Of a DNA stretch of 64,000 bases, positions 51,247-60,885 are shown piece by piece. The stretch spans positions 1 through 64,000 of the forward strand of contig SCSG01000008.1 of the NCBI GenBank assembly GCA_004322135.1, written 5' to 3'. Within the stretch, counting starts at the first letter, position 1; the number at the start of each line of letters is the position of its first letter. The position numbers and the translations under genes were made by a program. This DNA is from Burkholderiaceae bacterium. Lineage in GTDB: Bacteria > Pseudomonadota > Gammaproteobacteria > Burkholderiales > Burkholderiaceae_B. Below the pieces are notes generated by a model. The model made no database searches. It was not told the DNA's origin and saw only the letters and a list, made by a program, of their open reading frames with translations.

Positions 51247-52146
51247 ATGCATTTTAAAACGGTCGCACTTATTGGCAGGCATCAGGACAGCGGTGTTGAT
51301 GCTCCGCTGCGCAAACTGGCTGAAACCATACAGGCGGCCGGGTGCGACGTAATCATTGAATCCGACACTGCAAAAAACACTGGGCTTACCGAATATCGCA
51401 TTGGCGACTACGACGAAATCGGCAAAGAGGCCGATCTGGCGGTCGTCATGGGCGGCGATGGCACCATGCTGGGCGCCAGCCGCATGCTCGCGCCCAGCAT
51501 GGTGCCGCTTATCGGCATCAACCACGGTCGACTGGGCTTCATTACCGACATCCTGCTGCAAAACGCCACCAATGCGCTCACCAGCGTCATTCACGGCAAC
51601 TTCGAAATCGAAGAACGCATTCTGCTTGAAGGGCGTGTGGTGCGCGACGGGCAGACCCTGTTCTCAGGCATCGCACTGAACGACGTCGTCATCAACCGCG
51701 CCGGGCGCGGCGGCATGATCGAACTGCGCGTCGAGCTCGACGGCACCTTCATGTATAGCCAGCGGGCTGACGGCCTTATCATTGCCACCCCCACCGGCTC
51801 AACCGCCTATGCACTATCTGCCAACGGCCCCATCCTGCACCCCAAGCTCAATGGCATTTTGCTGGTTCCCGTTGCGCCACAAACGCTGTCGAACCGTCCT
51901 ATCGTCATCCCCGACAGCGGCCTGCTCAGCATGACCATCACTGCCCTGGGCCGCGTTGAATCCGGCGCCAGCGTTCACTTCGACATGCAAACCTGGTCCA
52001 ATTGCCAGCCCGGCGACCGCATCGACGTGCGCCGGGCCCGGCACAAGGCCCAGTTCATCCACCCCGTCGGCTACAGCTTTTTCTCCACGTTGCGGCGCAA
52101 GCTGCAATGGAACTACATGCCGCAACTCTCGGACGAAACTGAATAA
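51247..52146 (+). CDS. nadK: NAD kinase
   Basis: 299 residues; phosphorylates NAD to NADP. Contains the GGDGTMLG motif and the NHGRLGFIT segment, and PTGSTAYALSANGPILHP near the substrate site. It is divergent from hrcA and followed by recN after 5 nt, the usual nadK-recN pair. Confidence 0.96.
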   Translation: MHFKTVALIGRHQDSGVDAPLRKLAETIQAAGCDVIIESDTAKNTGLTEYRIGDYDEIGKEADLAVVMGGDGTMLGASRMLAPSMVPLIGINHGRLGFITDILLQNATNALTSVIHGNFEIEERILLEGRVVRDGQTLFSGIALNDVVINRAGRGGMIELRVELDGTFMYSQRADGLIIATPTGSTAYALSANGPILHPKLNGILLVPVAPQTLSNRPIVIPDSGLLSMTITALGRVESGASVHFDMQTWSNCQPGDRIDVRRARHKAQFIHPVGYSFFSTLRRKLQWNYMPQLSDETE

Positions 52147-52151
52147 TCCCC

Positions 52152-53795
52152 ATGCTGCGCGGCCTTCACATCCGTGATTTTGTCATCGTCGATCATGCAG
52201 AAATTCCGCTTGACGCCGGCTTCACGGTCTTCTCCGGCGAAACAGGCGCCGGCAAATCCATACTCATCGACGCCCTCTCCCTCACGCTTGGCGCACGAGG
52301 CGATACGGCTTTCATCCGCGAAGGGGCCACCCACGCCGACATCAGCGCCGTCTTCGACGCACCAGCAACCCTGCATGCCTGGCTCACCGATCAAAGTCTC
52401 GACCCCGACGACGCGCTGATACTGCGCCGCGTCATCGACACCCAGGGCCGCAGCAAAGCGTTCATCAACGGCCTGCCCGTCACGCTGGGCCAACTGCGCG
52501 AACTGGGCGAACAGCTTGTCGACATCCACGGGCAGCACGCCCATCAAAGCCTGCTGAAAGCCAGCAGCCAGCGTGACCTGCTCGACGACCAGGGCGGGCA
52601 CACGGCCTTGGCGCGCCAGGTACAGCAAGCCTGGCAACACCTGCGGGACGCCGACAAGGCGCTGGCGCAGGCCCAGCGCAGCGAAGCTGCCCTTAAAGAA
52701 GAACGCGATCAACTCGAGCTCCAGGTGGCCGAACTCAATCTTCTGGATCTGCGCGAGGGGGAATGGGAAACCCTCAGCAACGACCACAGCCGTCTCGCCC
52801 ATGCCCAATCGCTGCTCGACGGGGCAAACCAAACCCTGGCCATGCTCGACAACGAAGAAAACTCGGCGCAATCCCACCTGAACGCAGCGCTGCACCTGCT
52901 GGGGCAATTGTTGCGCCACGATGCTCGCCTGAACACCATTTACCAGGCTATCGAGTCAGCCCGCATTGCCGCTTCCGAAGCCGCGTCGGACCTCAACAGC
53001 TACCTGGACCGTCTGGACCTCGATCCCGAGCGTCTGGCCCAGGCCGAGCAGCGCCTTTCAGCCATCTTCGATACCGCCCGAAAATTCCGCACCGAACCCG
53101 GCGAACTCGTCGCGCGGCGGCAAGACCTGCTGCAAAAGCTGGCAGGAAATAGCGCAGCGGCCAACATCGACGCACTACGCAAGGCAGCCGAACAGGCACA
53201 TGCCGTTTATAAAAAGCTGGCGCAGCAGCTAAGTGCGGCCCGAAAAAGAACCGCCAAAAAATTATCCGAACAGGTTACGACAGCCATGCAAACGCTGGCC
53301 ATGCAAGGCGGCAGCTTCAAGGTCGAACTGACCTCCGCACCGGCCTCGGCTCAAGGTGAAGAAGTTGTCGAATTCCTGGTGGCCGGTCATAGCGGCACGC
53401 GGCTCAGGCCGCTCACCAAGGTGGCCTCTGGGGGCGAGCTGGCGCGGTTGTCGCTGGCACTGTCGGTTATTGCCAGTCAGGCCGCACGCGTACCCACGCT
53501 AATCTTTGATGAAGTGGATGCGGGAGTGGGCGGGGCCGTCGCCGAAGTGGTGGGCCGCCTGCTCAGGGAACTTGGGCAGCGCCACCAGGTGCTGTGTGTC
53601 ACCCACCTGCCACAAGTCGCCGCGCGCGGTGCGCAGCATTATGAAGTTCGCAAATCCACGTCCAGCGGCACCACGCTATCGCAAATAGAAATCCTTGACG
53701 CGCAGGGGCGCGTCAACGAAGTGGCACGCATGCTGGGTGGCCTGACCATTACCGAGACAACCCGCCAGCACGCGCGGGAAATGCTGGCAACTTAA
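52152..53795 (+). CDS. recN: DNA repair protein RecN
   Basis: 547-residue SMC-like ATPase for double-strand break repair. Walker A GETGAGKSI near residue 30, a coiled-coil centre (about 170-380) and the C-terminal signature SGGELARLSLALS plus Walker B LIFDEVDAGVGG. All motifs are intact. Co-transcribed with nadK; a LexA box is not evident. Confidence 0.97.
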   Translation: MLRGLHIRDFVIVDHAEIPLDAGFTVFSGETGAGKSILIDALSLTLGARGDTAFIREGATHADISAVFDAPATLHAWLTDQSLDPDDALILRRVIDTQGRSKAFINGLPVTLGQLRELGEQLVDIHGQHAHQSLLKASSQRDLLDDQGGHTALARQVQQAWQHLRDADKALAQAQRSEAALKEERDQLELQVAELNLLDLREGEWETLSNDHSRLAHAQSLLDGANQTLAMLDNEENSAQSHLNAALHLLGQLLRHDARLNTIYQAIESARIAASEAASDLNSYLDRLDLDPERLAQAEQRLSAIFDTARKFRTEPGELVARRQDLLQKLAGNSAAANIDALRKAAEQAHAVYKKLAQQLSAARKRTAKKLSEQVTTAMQTLAMQGGSFKVELTSAPASAQGEEVVEFLVAGHSGTRLRPLTKVASGGELARLSLALSVIASQAARVPTLIFDEVDAGVGGAVAEVVGRLLRELGQRHQVLCVTHLPQVAARGAQHYEVRKSTSSGTTLSQIEILDAQGRVNEVARMLGGLTITETTRQHAREMLAT

Positions 53796-53872
53796 TTCCC
53801 CAACACGCTGCGAGCGCCCCCACGACAAGCGCAGGCACAAGTCGGACCATGTCTGCCACTGCGGGCAGAACA

Positions 53873-54295
53873 CTAGCGCATTTTTGCGTGACAATCACTG
53901 CAAATGCCATACAACATCATCGTATGGCTTTCAAGAACAAACCCCTGATCCTTGGCAATCTTGTTCTGCCGCTTCTCGATATCGTGATCGGTGAACTCAA
54001 CCACTTTGCCGCAATTGGTACAGATCAGATGGTCGTGATGATCGCCATCGTTGAGTTCGAACACGGCCTTGCCGCCGTCAAACTGGCTACGCACCAAAAT
54101 GCCCGCTTGCTCGAACTGCGTCAGTACCCGGTAAACCGTGGCCAGCCCGATATCCACATCCTCGTTGATAAGTGCGCGATAGATATCTTCAGCACTTTGA
54201 TGACGATGGTCGGCCTTACGAAAAATGTCGAGGATCTTCAGGCGCGGAAACGTCGCCTTCAAACCCATATTTTTCAGTTCATTCTGTTCGTTCAT
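53873..54295 (-). CDS. fur: Ferric uptake regulator Fur
   Basis: 140-residue iron-responsive repressor. The winged helix ([20 protein letters not shown]) and dimer domain with [18 protein letters not shown] (metal-binding HHDH and CxxC) and CSDCHAKMR are intact. The start is [18 protein letters not shown]; seven upstream codons are ignored. It is divergent from the bamE gene with a Fur-box-like sequence in the gap, so autoregulation is plausible. Confidence 0.96.
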   Translation of the reverse strand: MNEQNELKNMGLKATFPRLKILDIFRKADHRHQSAEDIYRALINEDVDIGLATVYRVLTQFEQAGILVRSQFDGGKAVFELNDGDHHDHLICTNCGKVVEFTDHDIEKRQNKIAKDQGFVLESHTMMLYGICSDCHAKMR

Positions 54296-54389
54296 GGATA
54301 AAATAATCTCTGGCAAATGGTGGGCTTGGCCCGGAGTCAGGCAGTAGGTCCGACACCAGACTCGTTCTAACGCTATTATGCGTTTATTC

Positions 54390-54408
54390 TTAAACTATTA
54401 TCATAACG
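54390..54408. promoter_or_regulatory. Possible Fur box between fur and bamE
   Basis: On the minus strand CGTTATGATAATAGTTTAA matches the 19-bp Fur consensus at about 11 positions, with a perfect ATGATAAT core. It lies between the divergent fur and bamE starts. It is a weak but suitably placed site. Confidence 0.4.
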
Positions 54409-54440
54409 GTTTTATCCTATCGGATTAACAGGGGCGCTTC

Positions 54441-55169
54441 GTGCTGACAACTGCAACACCACTATTACTCAAACTACGCACTGGCGTGGCGGTTGGCGCG
54501 TTAGCCATTGTGCTATCGGCCTGCGGAGGCACCAAATGGGGCTTCCCGTACAAGGTAGACACGCAACAGGGCAACTGGATCACTTCCGAACAGGTCGCCC
54601 GCCTTGAAAAAGGCATGACACGAGAGCAAGTACGCTTTATTCTGGGCACTCCGGTACTGCAGGATATCTTCAGGTCGAACCGCTGGGACTACACATACTA
54701 TAGCAAGCCGGGGTATGGCGATGCCGAAGAACGCAAATTCACCGTCTGGTTCAAGGGCGACGTCCTGGACCACTGGGACGGCGACAAGCAGCCCGACCGA
54801 CAGCCGTTCCAGCGGACCGATACCGGCGCTGAAGCGACTTCCAAAGCACCTGCCGCAGCAGCCCCCAGTGCCACGGCCGCACCTGAGGCGCCCGCCGCGC
54901 CGAGTGTCTCCACAACACCCGAAGCTGGCAATACGTCCGGCGTATCAGACACTTCTGATACCAGCACCACGACAACACCCAAAGTGGGCAACACATCCGG
55001 CGTACCAGGCATGTCCGGTACCAGCAAAACGCCGACACCCGAAAACGCCGGAAGCGGCATCAGGCTGAATTCACCGGGGTCGGACGACGGCACCGGCATC
55101 GAACTCAATTCGCCGAGATCCGGGGTCGCTACGCCGCCAAACGGACTCTCCCCTCAACCCCTGCACTAG
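54441..55169 (+). CDS. bamE: BamE/OmlA-type outer-membrane lipoprotein, C-terminally extended
   Basis: 242 residues, GTG start after AGGGG. A lipoprotein signal ends at the lipobox LSAC with Cys28. The BamE/SmpA domain spans about 30-120 ([36 protein letters not shown]). BamE helps assemble beta-barrel proteins with BamA. Residues about 125-242 form a Thr/Pro/Ser-rich tail with imperfect repeats (e.g. [30 protein letters not shown]) not found in short BamE. It is divergent from fur, as is omlA in xanthomonads, and followed by dapB. Confidence 0.9.
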   Translation: MLTTATPLLLKLRTGVAVGALAIVLSACGGTKWGFPYKVDTQQGNWITSEQVARLEKGMTREQVRFILGTPVLQDIFRSNRWDYTYYSKPGYGDAEERKFTVWFKGDVLDHWDGDKQPDRQPFQRTDTGAEATSKAPAAAAPSATAAPEAPAAPSVSTTPEAGNTSGVSDTSDTSTTTTPKVGNTSGVPGMSGTSKTPTPENAGSGIRLNSPGSDDGTGIELNSPRSGVATPPNGLSPQPLH

Positions 55170-55177
55170 AGGAAACG

Positions 55178-55969
55178 ATGCGTATTGCCATAGCTGGAGC
55201 CGACGGTCGCATGGGCCGGATGCTGATCGAAGCCGTTCTCGATGCCGCCGACCTTACCTTGACGGTTGCGCTCGACCGCAAGGACTCGCCCTGCATCGGC
55301 CAGGATGCGGGTGCCTTTCTCGGCCAGGACACCGGCGTCACCGTCACCGACAACCTTGATGCACTTGCCGGGGCAGATTGCCTGATCGACTTCACTCGAC
55401 CCGAAGGCACCCTGAAGCACCTGGACGTTTGCATCAAACATCATGTCAAATGCGTCATAGGCACAACCGGCTTCAACGAACAGGGCAAGCAGGCCATCCA
55501 GGCCGCGAGCCAGAAGACCGCCGTCGTTTTCGCGCCCAACATGAGTGTAGGTGTAAATGTCACTCTGAAGCTCATCGATCTTGCCGCCAAGCTACTCAAT
55601 AGCGGCTACGACGTCGAAGTGTTCGAGGCCCACCACCGCAACAAAGTGGACGCCCCCTCGGGCACGGCCCTCATCATGGGCGAAACGGTGGCCAACGCCT
55701 GGGGCAAGCAGCTTGAAGACATCGCCGACTGGGCCCGCCATGGCGAAACCGGACCACGCCAGACCGGCCAGATCGGATTTTCTTCCGTTCGCGGCGGCGA
55801 CATCGTCGGCGACCATACCGTGTACTTCTGCGGCATTGGCGAACGTATCGAAATTACTCACCGCTCTTCCAGTCGGACCACCTATGCACAGGGAAGTCTG
55901 CGCGCCGCCCGCTACCTGGCGCGCAAAGAATTCGGCCTCTTCGACATGCAGGACGTGCTGTCCACCTAG
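55178..55969 (+). CDS. dapB: 4-hydroxy-tetrahydrodipicolinate reductase
   Basis: 263-residue NAD(P)H enzyme of lysine/diaminopimelate synthesis. N-terminal Rossmann [12 protein letters not shown] and the active-site [16 protein letters not shown] with catalytic His/Lys are intact, as is the GTTGFNEQG loop. It starts 8 nt after the bamE stop and may share its transcript. Confidence 0.96.
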   Translation: MRIAIAGADGRMGRMLIEAVLDAADLTLTVALDRKDSPCIGQDAGAFLGQDTGVTVTDNLDALAGADCLIDFTRPEGTLKHLDVCIKHHVKCVIGTTGFNEQGKQAIQAASQKTAVVFAPNMSVGVNVTLKLIDLAAKLLNSGYDVEVFEAHHRNKVDAPSGTALIMGETVANAWGKQLEDIADWARHGETGPRQTGQIGFSSVRGGDIVGDHTVYFCGIGERIEITHRSSSRTTYAQGSLRAARYLARKEFGLFDMQDVLST

Positions 55970-55978
55970 GTGCGTCAT

Positions 55979-57025
55979 CTACGAAACAAAAATTGGTTCC
56001 TGCTCCAGCTGCGCCCCAAAACGCGCCACGACGTCGGCGCGTACCGCGTCAGCCAGCCGCATGACGTCCGTCACAGTGGCACCACCGTAATTCACCAGCA
56101 CCAGGGCCTGCTGATCATGCATGCCAACTGGCCCCAAACGTCGCCCCTTCCAGCCCGCCTGGTCTATCAGCCAGCCAGCTGCCAGCTTGTAATTGCCGTC
56201 AGCCTGCGGGTATGCCACGACTTGCGCGTGCGCGTCATAAAGCACCCGGTAACTCGCAGCGCTGACAATCGGATTTTTAAAGAAACTTCCCGCGTTACCC
56301 AGCACCGCAGGGTCAGGCAGCTTGCGGCGCCGCAGCTCGCACACGGCATCAAAAACCTGCCTTGGGGTAATCGCAGCCCCCGCTGCCGACAACACCGGGT
56401 GGCGGTGAAGATCGGCATAATCCAGTACCGCCTCCCACCGCTTCGGCAGGCGAAAACGCACCGCCACAATCAGCCAACGCCCGGCTGGTCCGTGCTTGAA
56501 GAAACTGTCCCGATAGGAAAACCGGCACGCGTCCCCTTCCATCTCCACCAGACGCCGCTCCTGCAGGTTCCAGGCCACCACGCTATGCAGCCGCTCTTTC
56601 AGCTCTACCCCGTATGCGCCAATATTCTGCACAGGTGCCGCGCCAACCGTGCCGGGAATCAACGCCAGATTCTCCAGCCCTGGCCAGCCCTTATCCAGGC
56701 AGTATGCGACAAAGTCATGCCACGATTCGCCCGCCTGCGCTTCTACGATCCACTCCGTACGAGTCTCGCTTACCAGCCGAATACCACGTGACTGCACCGT
56801 GACCACCAACGAAGACAGGCTTGGCGCAAGCACCACATTGCTGCCACCTCCCAGAACGAATGCGTTCTCATAGTCGCCAGCCAGCCGCGAGAGGTCCGGC
56901 AATTGATCAGGATGTGTATAGCGCACCAGCGCCGGCGCACTGGAATGCAGCCCCAACGTATTAAACAAAAACAGATCCTGAGAAATCACTTGCAACAAAA
57001 TATCGCCTAAAAGTGGTGGAGCCAA
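55979..57025 (-). CDS. murB: UDP-N-acetylenolpyruvylglucosamine reductase
   Basis: 348-residue flavoenzyme (type I MurB) of peptidoglycan synthesis. FAD-binding [11 protein letters not shown], the FSYRDSFFK segment of type I enzymes, and the active-site [10 protein letters not shown] (catalytic Ser) are present. The convergent dapB ends 10 nt away. The start could be a few codons later ([11 protein letters not shown]...), as the first 20 residues are not conserved. Confidence 0.95.
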   Translation of the reverse strand: MAPPLLGDILLQVISQDLFLFNTLGLHSSAPALVRYTHPDQLPDLSRLAGDYENAFVLGGGSNVVLAPSLSSLVVTVQSRGIRLVSETRTEWIVEAQAGESWHDFVAYCLDKGWPGLENLALIPGTVGAAPVQNIGAYGVELKERLHSVVAWNLQERRLVEMEGDACRFSYRDSFFKHGPAGRWLIVAVRFRLPKRWEAVLDYADLHRHPVLSAAGAAITPRQVFDAVCELRRRKLPDPAVLGNAGSFFKNPIVSAASYRVLYDAHAQVVAYPQADGNYKLAAGWLIDQAGWKGRRLGPVGMHDQQALVLVNYGGATVTDVMRLADAVRADVVARFGAQLEQEPIFVS

Positions 57026-57255
57026 TGCGGCGCGCTCGGTAAAACGGAACGCGCCAGCGGGAACCGCCAGATTTTAGCCGACTGGCCCAGCCCATACCCC
57101 GCCAGCCGGCCGCATTCGCAGAACCTCATGTGAATTTGCGGCGCCAGAAAAGTTAATATATACTTCTCTACTTTCCTGAGACACGACCACAGGCACTAAC
57201 AAAGGCCTTACTCGTGCGGCAGGGATACAGTGCGGAGCAGCAAAAAGCACAAAAC

Positions 57256-57331
57256 GCGGGAGTAGCTCAGTTGGTAGAGCGCAACCTTGCCAAGGTTGAG
57301 GTCGCGAGTTCGAGACTCGTCTCCCGCTCCA
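57256..57331 (+). tRNA. tRNA-Gly (GCC)
   Basis: 76 nt with acceptor stem GCGGGAG/CTCCCGC, anticodon loop TTGCCAA giving GCC, T-loop TTCGAGA, and encoded CCA. It is followed by a strong terminator. Confidence 0.96.
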
Positions 57332-57378
57332 GGATTTTTGTCCACGGGCATGCGTCAAGGTTCATGGATAATTGAACA

Positions 57379-57410
57379 AAAACCGAAAACATCACGTTTC
57401 GGTTTTTTTT
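57379..57410 (+). terminator. Terminator after tRNA-Gly
   Basis: Stem AAAAACCGAAA/TTTCGGTTTTT with an 8-nt loop, followed by more T residues. An intrinsic terminator about 50 nt beyond the tRNA. Confidence 0.8.
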
Positions 57411-57695
57411 CGTCGCGCGCCATTGAGCAGCGGCCTGGGCTCTTCGTGAATAACACCCCGCAGACAGCCTTCAGACTGGTTCTGGCGAAAGAAGGGATTT
57501 CACTTCGGCACTCAAGACATAGCTTACAGGACACATCCCTGCAAGAGACACATCTGACTTGGCATGTGCCAATTGACACAAATAACAGGCACCAGAGTTT
57601 CGTGCTCCACAAGCATCAAGTCAGCGCATATCGACTGAATTTGATTCCCAACGGCCACTCGATAGACGATTGCATCTTTTCCTGCAAGCGTTAAG
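57411..57695 (+). promoter_or_regulatory. Upstream region of the PHA genes with an inverted repeat
   Basis: About 285 nt without a gene. At 57559-57572 lies TTGGCA-TG-TGCCAA, a 6-bp-arm inverted repeat followed at once by TTGACA (57573-57578), a possible -35 without a good -10. It may be an operator for phaC. No other feature is seen. Confidence 0.4.
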
Positions 57696-59498
57696 ATGGC
57701 AGTGGACCGCTTGCAAAGCCCGGGGGCGAAGATGAAGGTTGCTGACATACGTGACAAGCCCGCTTCGGCTTCGCCCGAAGACAATCACCCCGATGTCCTG
57801 GATACGCTTGCCAACGCCTGGCGGGCACGCAGCACTGGCGGGTTGTCACCCGCAGCCGGTTTGCTGGCCTGGTACGACTGGGCATTGCACCTGAGTCTTT
57901 CACCCGGCAAGCAGCGAGGCCTGCTCGAAAAGGGGCTGCACAAACAGCAGCGTCTGGCGCGTTACGCCGTACACGCCGCAAGCGCACAGGGCTGCCCAAC
58001 CTGCGTCGAGCCGCTGGAGCAGGACCAGCGCTTTGCGTCACCGGCCTGGCAACGGTGGCCCTACAATGTAATCCACCAGAATTTTTTGCTGCAGCAGCAA
58101 TGGTGGCACAGCGCAACCACCGGCGTACGTGGCATGTCGCGCCATCATGAAAACATGGTGACTTTCATTGGGCGGCAGTGGCTGGACATGTGGTCGCCCT
58201 CGAACTTCATCTGGACCAATCCCGAAGTGCTGGACGCCATCAAAGACAGCGGCGGAGCCAACCTGTGGCGCGGCGCCATGAACTTTCTCGACGACGTGCG
58301 GCGCCTCGCACTCGACGATGCCCCGGCCGGGACCGAAGGCTTCGAGGTCGGCAAGGGCGTGGCCGTCACACCGGGAAAGGTGGTGTTCCGCAACCAATTG
58401 ATTGAACTGATTCAGTACACACCCACTACCTCCGACGTGTATGCCGAGCCGATACTGATCGTGCCCTCGTGGATCATGAAATACTACATCCTCGATTTGT
58501 CGCCCCAGAACTCCATGGTGAAGTACCTGGTCGAACAGGGGCATGCGGTATTCATCATTTCCTGGAAGAATCCGACGGCAGCCGATCGCAATCTTGGTCT
58601 GGAGGATTACCGCCAGCTTGGCGTCATGGATGCGCTCGACGTGGTCACCGCCATTGTGCCGGAACGAAAGGTGCAGGCAGTCGGCTATTGCCTGGGTGGC
58701 ACCTTGCTGGCGATCGCTGCCGCCGCCATGGCGCGCGATGGCGACGCGCGACTGCAAAGCCTGACGCTGCTGGCATCAGAAACCGATTTCCGCGAATCGG
58801 GCGAAATCGCGCTATTCATCGACGAAAGCCAACTGGCCTGGCTGGAGGCGGGGATGTGGGACAAAGGCTATCTCGATGGCAAGCAGATGGCTGGGGCATT
58901 CCAGATGCTCAATTCGCGTGACCTGGTCTGGTCGCGTCAGGTGCGCGAATACCTGCTGGGCGAACGGCAGGGTCTCAATGACCTGATGGCATGGAACGCC
59001 GACGTGACGCGGATGCCCTACCGGATGCATAGTGAATACCTGCGACGCCTGTACCTGGGCAACGACCTGGCGGAAGGACGCTATCGTGTCGGCGGCAGGC
59101 CAGTGGCGATCGCCGACATCGAAGTACCCCTGTTCGTCGTCGGCACAGTGCGCGACCACGTTTCTCCCTGGTCATCCGTATACAAGATGCACCTGCTCAG
59201 CAATGCGGAACTTACCTTCGTGCTCACCAGTGGCGGGCATAACGCAGGCGTGGTGAGCGAGCCGGGACATCCCCGGCGCAGCTTTCAGATCGCTACCCGT
59301 GCCGCCGGCGAACGCTATGTCGATCCACAGCAGTGGCGCGCGGAAACGCCGCTGAACGAGGGCTCCTGGTGGCCGGCATGGCAGCAGTGGCTTGCGCAGC
59401 GCTCGACCGGGCGCGCGGCGCGGCCTGCCATGGGTGGCACGCACGGCGCGTATGTGCCACTTGACGATGCACCCGGAACCTATGTGGCGATGAGGTGA
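57696..59498 (+). CDS. phaC: Class I polyhydroxyalkanoate synthase
   Basis: 600-residue polymerase that joins (R)-3-hydroxyacyl-CoA into PHA granules. The lipase-like box is GYCLGG with catalytic Cys332; the Asp in VGTVRDHVSPW and His in TSGGHNAGVVS complete the triad. Length and motifs fit class I. A second start, Met13 at 57732 after a GGGGG site, is a good alternative. First gene of phaC-phasin-phaB; no phaA (thiolase) is in the window. The gene is richer in GC than the region before it. Confidence 0.95.
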   Translation: MAVDRLQSPGAKMKVADIRDKPASASPEDNHPDVLDTLANAWRARSTGGLSPAAGLLAWYDWALHLSLSPGKQRGLLEKGLHKQQRLARYAVHAASAQGCPTCVEPLEQDQRFASPAWQRWPYNVIHQNFLLQQQWWHSATTGVRGMSRHHENMVTFIGRQWLDMWSPSNFIWTNPEVLDAIKDSGGANLWRGAMNFLDDVRRLALDDAPAGTEGFEVGKGVAVTPGKVVFRNQLIELIQYTPTTSDVYAEPILIVPSWIMKYYILDLSPQNSMVKYLVEQGHAVFIISWKNPTAADRNLGLEDYRQLGVMDALDVVTAIVPERKVQAVGYCLGGTLLAIAAAAMARDGDARLQSLTLLASETDFRESGEIALFIDESQLAWLEAGMWDKGYLDGKQMAGAFQMLNSRDLVWSRQVREYLLGERQGLNDLMAWNADVTRMPYRMHSEYLRRLYLGNDLAEGRYRVGGRPVAIADIEVPLFVVGTVRDHVSPWSSVYKMHLLSNAELTFVLTSGGHNAGVVSEPGHPRRSFQIATRAAGERYVDPQQWRAETPLNEGSWWPAWQQWLAQRSTGRAARPAMGGTHGAYVPLDDAPGTYVAMR

Positions 59499-59603
59499 CA
59501 CGCCCCCTGCCGCGTCGACAACGCCGCCGCGGTGCCGGGCCACCTCGCAAGGAATGACGCATACCCGCCCCGAAGGGGCACACCATGACCATGGAGTACC
59601 GCC

Positions 59604-60047
59604 ATGAACAACGAACTGCCCATCCAACTCTACAAGGCCAATGCCGAACTGCAGTTGCAGGTCACGCGCCTGTTGCAGGAAAGTAGCCATCACTGGCTCG
59701 AGGCAATGCAACAACTGAGTGCCGACGGCATGCAGGAGACGACCTCTCGCATCCAGGGCCTCCAGCAGGCGGGTGACTGGCAGGAGCTCGCAACCTTGCC
59801 GTCCGACGTGTTCCGGCACCTGTGCCAGGGTCGCGTGGACAATGCCCAGGCAGTCGGGCAGGTCGCCGCGAAAAGTCAGGCAGCCTTCGCCAATGGCCTG
59901 CGCCAGGCGCTCGCTACCTGGCAGGAGTCCGTCTCCGAAGCATTCGGCTCAAATACCGAAATGCCCACTTTTGCCCAGCTTTATCAACAATGGGCCCAAC
60001 CCTGGACCACACCTGCTTCCGCCCCAAAAGGCAAGGCCAAGAAATAA
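59604..60047 (+). CDS. Phasin-family PHA granule protein
   Basis: 147-residue helical protein with heptad-like Gln/Leu/Ala pattern (LYKANAELQLQVTRLLQESSHHWLEAMQQ). The QWAQPW C-terminus and Ala/Lys-rich tail are typical of small phasins, which coat PHA granules. It lies between phaC and phaB, and a small hairpin GCCCC-GAA-GGGGC (59567-59579) precedes its GGAG site. Confidence is limited because phasins are diverse. Confidence 0.8.
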   Translation: MNNELPIQLYKANAELQLQVTRLLQESSHHWLEAMQQLSADGMQETTSRIQGLQQAGDWQELATLPSDVFRHLCQGRVDNAQAVGQVAAKSQAAFANGLRQALATWQESVSEAFGSNTEMPTFAQLYQQWAQPWTTPASAPKGKAKK

Positions 60048-60057
60048 GGAATACATC

Positions 60058-60804
60058 ATGAATCCCCCTCGGCGAACAGCACTGGTCACGGGAGGCAATC
60101 GGGGTCTGGGTGCGGCCATCGCCCGAGCTCTGCACGATGCCGGCCATCGCGTGATCATCGCGCATACGCCGGGCAACACCACGGTTGGCCAGTGGCAGCA
60201 ACAGCAAGTGGCACAGGGCTACAGTTTTGTCGCTTACGGGGTGGACGTTTCCGACTACGAATCGGCGCAGGACCTGGCGCGGCGCATCCACACCGACGGT
60301 CATCGGATCGATATTCTGGTGAACAACGCCGGCATAACCCGTGATGCCACGCTGCACAAACTCGACAAGGCCGGCTGGGACGCGGTGCTGCGCACCAACC
60401 TGGACTCGATGTTCAACGTCACCAAACCGCTCATTGATTCGATGATAGAACGTGGCTGGGGGCGCATCATCAACATTTCGTCGATCAACGGCAGCAAGGG
60501 CCAGTTCGGACAGACCAATTATTCGGCGGCCAAGGCCGGTATCCACGGGTTCACCAAGGCGCTGGCACTGGAAATGGCACGCAAGGGCGTAACCGTTAAC
60601 ACCGTCTCACCTGGCTATCTTGCCACCGAGATGGTGATGGCGGTGCGCGAGGATATACGCCAGAAAATCATTGACGCGATCCCTGTTGGCCGTCTTGGAC
60701 AGCCCGACGAGATTGCGGCCCTGGTGGTATTCATCGCGAGCGATGCCGCCGCCTTCATGACCGGCAGCAACATTGCGATGAATGGCGGCCAGCACATGTA
60801 CTGA
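60058..60804 (+). CDS. phaB: Acetoacetyl-CoA reductase (PHA)
   Basis: 248-residue short-chain dehydrogenase that makes (R)-3-hydroxybutyryl-CoA with NADPH. Cofactor loop TGGNRGLG at residues 11-18, NNAGITRD, the catalytic Ser in ISSINGSKG and YSAAK with Tyr and Lys are intact. An open frame extends upstream through the phasin gene in another frame, but ATG 60058 with AAGGA before it gives the normal length. Confidence 0.95.
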   Translation: MNPPRRTALVTGGNRGLGAAIARALHDAGHRVIIAHTPGNTTVGQWQQQQVAQGYSFVAYGVDVSDYESAQDLARRIHTDGHRIDILVNNAGITRDATLHKLDKAGWDAVLRTNLDSMFNVTKPLIDSMIERGWGRIINISSINGSKGQFGQTNYSAAKAGIHGFTKALALEMARKGVTVNTVSPGYLATEMVMAVREDIRQKIIDAIPVGRLGQPDEIAALVVFIASDAAAFMTGSNIAMNGGQHMY

Positions 60805-60885
60805 CGTACTGCAAACGCCCACCGTGCGTGCCACTCTGACGGGCATGCCGCCGCTATTCAGAAACGTCGCCCGGCGGGGAAGTTC

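Noticed and set aside
53849-54301. 150-codon plus-strand frame opposite fur
   Set aside because: Antisense shadow of fur, which has all its metal-binding motifs.
59719-60057. Upstream extension of the phaB frame
   Set aside because: It overlaps the phasin gene in another frame; ATG 60058 gives the standard enzyme length and has a ribosome-binding site.
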